NCBI GenBank assembly: GCA_013152105.1
Contig: JAADHA010000221.1
Location: 1-7,050 of the forward strand
Length of the DNA: 7,050 nucleotides
Direction of reading: 5' to 3'
Source: Oligoflexia bacterium
Lineage (GTDB): Bacteria; Myxococcota_A; UBA796; UBA2385
The position numbers and the translations under genes are program-made. The number at the start of each line of letters is the position of its first letter. Within the stretch, counting starts at the first letter, position 1. The notes beneath the pieces were generated by a model, which saw nothing but the letters and a program-made list of their open reading frames with translations, did not search any database and was not told the DNA's origin. Of this stretch, positions 6,201 to 7,050 are shown one piece after another.

Positions 6201-7050
6201 GGCGTCGATGAGCTGGTCTGGCGTGAGCGCGCTGCGGCCAAGCCACAGCTTGCCAGCCAGGTCCGCTGGGGCCGCGCCTCGGGCGCGCAGCAGGGTCGCG
6301 ACGGCCACGAAGCGAGACGGTGCCAGGGACCCCAGGCTGCGCTCGAAGGCTTCGCGGATCCGCTCGTGGATGAAGCGGCCATTGTGGGTGATGTCGGGAT
6401 CCTGCCACGCGTCGGCGGGCTGCACCATGCCCGCGTCGATGGCCGGGTCGAGGTGTTCGAGAAGCTCGGCATGGCTCATGTCTTCGACCTGTGCCACCAG
6501 GTCGAGCGCGAAGCGCCCACCCACGCAGGCCGCGGTGCCCAGGACCTGGCTGGTCGTCGCAGGCAGCTTGGCCACCTGAAGCGCGAGCAGGTCGAGCACA
6601 TTGTCGGTGGGTGCCAGGTGCGCCATCTGCTGTGGATCCCAGTCCCAGCGAGCGTGCGCGGGGTCGGGTCGGACCGCGCCGGTCGCCACCGCGGATCGGA
6701 GGTAGCGCTCGATGAAGAAAGGGTTGCCGCCCGTTGCTGCGTGGACAGCGCCAGCCAGGGCATCGAGCTTGGGGCCGTCGGCGTGCAGGGTCTCGGCCAG
6801 CAAGTCGCGGACGGCCGCCTGGTTCAACGGGCCCAGCGCGATCGAGGCGATGGTCTCGCCGCGATCAGAGAGGCGCTTGAACAGACGCGAACAGGTGGAG
6901 GAGTCGGGGCGAGCGGCGAGCAGCAGCAGCAGCCTGCCGGGGTCGTGATCTTCTAGGAGATGCTGGAGCAGCTCGAGGCTGGTCTCGTCGGCCCACTGGA
7001 GGTTGTCGATGAACAGCACCGCGGGGCGGTCGGGGGTGCCAAGGTGGTGA
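3213..7050 (-). CDS. STAND ATPase-TPR-GAF-class III nucleotide cyclase sensor protein (N-terminus outside the window)
   Basis: This is a giant multidomain signalling protein that should make a cyclic nucleotide in response to a cytoplasmic signal. The frame stays open to the right edge, and the first possible start (GTG at 7019) sits inside the Walker B, so the true start and Walker A lie outside. Numbering from 7019: Walker B LFIDNLQWADE at 2-12, LLLLAARPD at 31-39 and GNPFF at 98-102 are typical of STAND/AAA_16 ATPases of the predicted-ATPase/cyclase type. About 250-810 is Ala/Leu-rich, helical and TPR-like. A GAF domain spans about 823-985, followed by the linker RFVPREFL (994-1001) usual before such cyclases. 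The cyclase (about 1018-1185) has metal Asp 1028 (FSDIRNFT) and Asp 1072 (DKYIGD), substrate Lys 1068, and transition-state Asn 1140 and Arg 1144, so it should be active. The second base-selecting position is Thr 1133, as in cyanobacterial CyaB1-type enzymes, which favours ATP. A TPR-like tail lies at about 1205-1249. No membrane segment was seen. An N-terminal Ser/Thr kinase is possible but cannot be seen. Confidence 0.93.
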   Translation of the reverse strand, partial: HHLGTPDRPAVLFIDNLQWADETSLELLQHLLEDHDPGRLLLLLAARPDSSTCSRLFKRLSDRGETIASIALGPLNQAAVRDLLAETLHADGPKLDALAGAVHAATGGNPFFIERYLRSAVATGAVRPDPAHARWDWDPQQMAHLAPTDNVLDLLALQVAKLPATTSQVLGTAACVGGRFALDLVAQVEDMSHAELLEHLDPAIDAGMVQPADAWQDPDITHNGRFIHERIREAFERSLGSLAPSRFVAVATLLRARGAAPADLAGKLWLGRSALTPDQLIDAAQAQLQAGNKALDGGAARVACIRFDRGITLLGDSDAPPRRELEEGFVIAAMPAGRADETPVHLDRLRALAQDIDQRSHVECLALKAAALCGDFSGAISIGLAEAARLGIAVPDDLAEWMSAIMEEGARLQGRQAARQPQDLVDLPLISDPAARREVALLSQLGLVAFSRPEVFAWVHTRMAATSVEAGNNPETAQGWATYSLLCCARGNYAAGRAYGSMARALADRFGIPPIIASVTHLTSSFAEAWYRPLLEVREEIIRARQIAIDAGLAEIAVFTTWNLSWFDLLGGARIDLALSHVDEDLELARNSLRHAQTETVAIAGRRRLLELRGDTVALGALDDAGHTRNDLAQRLSGHVTLMTADCVLEMWVATHRADWALVHKLAKKVAPHLRTIAASQFTPVAVFAQTMAAIGSRRPDALKTVDRAIDQFDTWAAINSQRTWQVLLLRAERTLLQGQASLDLFDQAIDAAVALGRADGEALCCARAATAWVDNRRLATSYATQAHAAYGRWGAPALARAIEERFPLLPRHISQTAGATSTPTTSVDFNIDVHALIAATQAVSSCLDFDGLTQEVMRVTLGAGGADRGGLFMLRQGQPECVCVQIDGKFQMWDADTPSPFPRSLVRLVARTGKALLVGNARLDPRLQGTQWPGDVPQSVLCLPISSQARILAVLVLENSLIAGAFTERHLSVLEIVAGQVAISLQNATLFQEQRRMVDAVSRFVPREFLHLVGRPSIQEVVAGDAVEFDMGCLFSDIRNFTARSEQMTAGEVFEFLNRYLSHVAPVIRSNGGFIDKYIGDAVMALFPVDPSAAVSGGLGLLAGLRRFNARWGVPPVTVGIGIHWGHMLLGTLGSEQRLQGTVVSDAVNTASRLEALTKSNGVDLLVSGELWDLVADRGFSARALGTTVLRGRSTPTRLYEVLGDDPESQRRLADKAAFEAAVSMAQAGDLDDARSTFRQILAGNPADRAAAKALDRLSLRPQAGGQPGADDTADRV

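Noticed and set aside
6918..6933. Short GCA/AGC triplet run
   Set aside because: It encodes the Leu-rich beta-strand after Walker B (LLLLAARPD), which family conservation explains.
5169..6956. Long plus-strand open frame (595 codons) opposite the STAND/TPR region
   Set aside because: It has the same low-information composition, lies antisense to a conserved multidomain gene, and shows no recognisable motif.

Overview
The window is a high-GC bacterial segment (by eye roughly two thirds G+C) in which every credible gene lies on the minus strand, so the genes read from right to left. The protein types together suggest a Myxococcota-like or similar large-genome Gram-negative bacterium: a very large STAND/TPR/GAF/nucleotide-cyclase signalling protein, an alkaline-phosphatase-fold 'sulfatase' with a Thr at the nucleophile site, and a polyprenyl-phosphate-type glycosyltransferase. 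This placement is an inference from family types and base composition. There is no rRNA or other marker gene to confirm it.

Layout, in transcription order. (1) From the right edge to 3213: the C-terminal ~1,278 residues of a giant sensor. It enters the window at the Walker B of a STAND-type ATPase, continues through a long helical repeat region and a GAF domain, and ends in a class III adenylate/guanylate cyclase with a short TPR-like tail. Its N-terminus lies outside the window. (2) 3212-2052: a family 2 glycosyltransferase with four C-terminal membrane helices. It starts with GTG directly after the TGA stop of the cyclase gene. (3) 2055-676: a membrane-anchored sulfatase/phosphotransferase-superfamily enzyme whose probable TTG start overlaps the glycosyltransferase stop. 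(4) After an 86-base gap, 589-1: the N-terminal part of an AAA-type ATPase of unknown role, with Walker A and Walker B visible. Its conserved N-terminal motif is in a different frame from the rest, so it is either frameshifted or starts internally at 531. It runs off the left edge.

The first three genes abut or overlap by a few bases and very probably form one translationally coupled unit. A reasonable reading is a sensor that makes a cyclic nucleotide, co-expressed with two membrane enzymes that build or modify an envelope glycan or lipid. The physical linkage is visible in the sequence; the functional link is inference. I saw no tRNA, rRNA, CRISPR array, insertion sequence, classical terminator or attachment site. 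Coding sequence fills almost the whole window.
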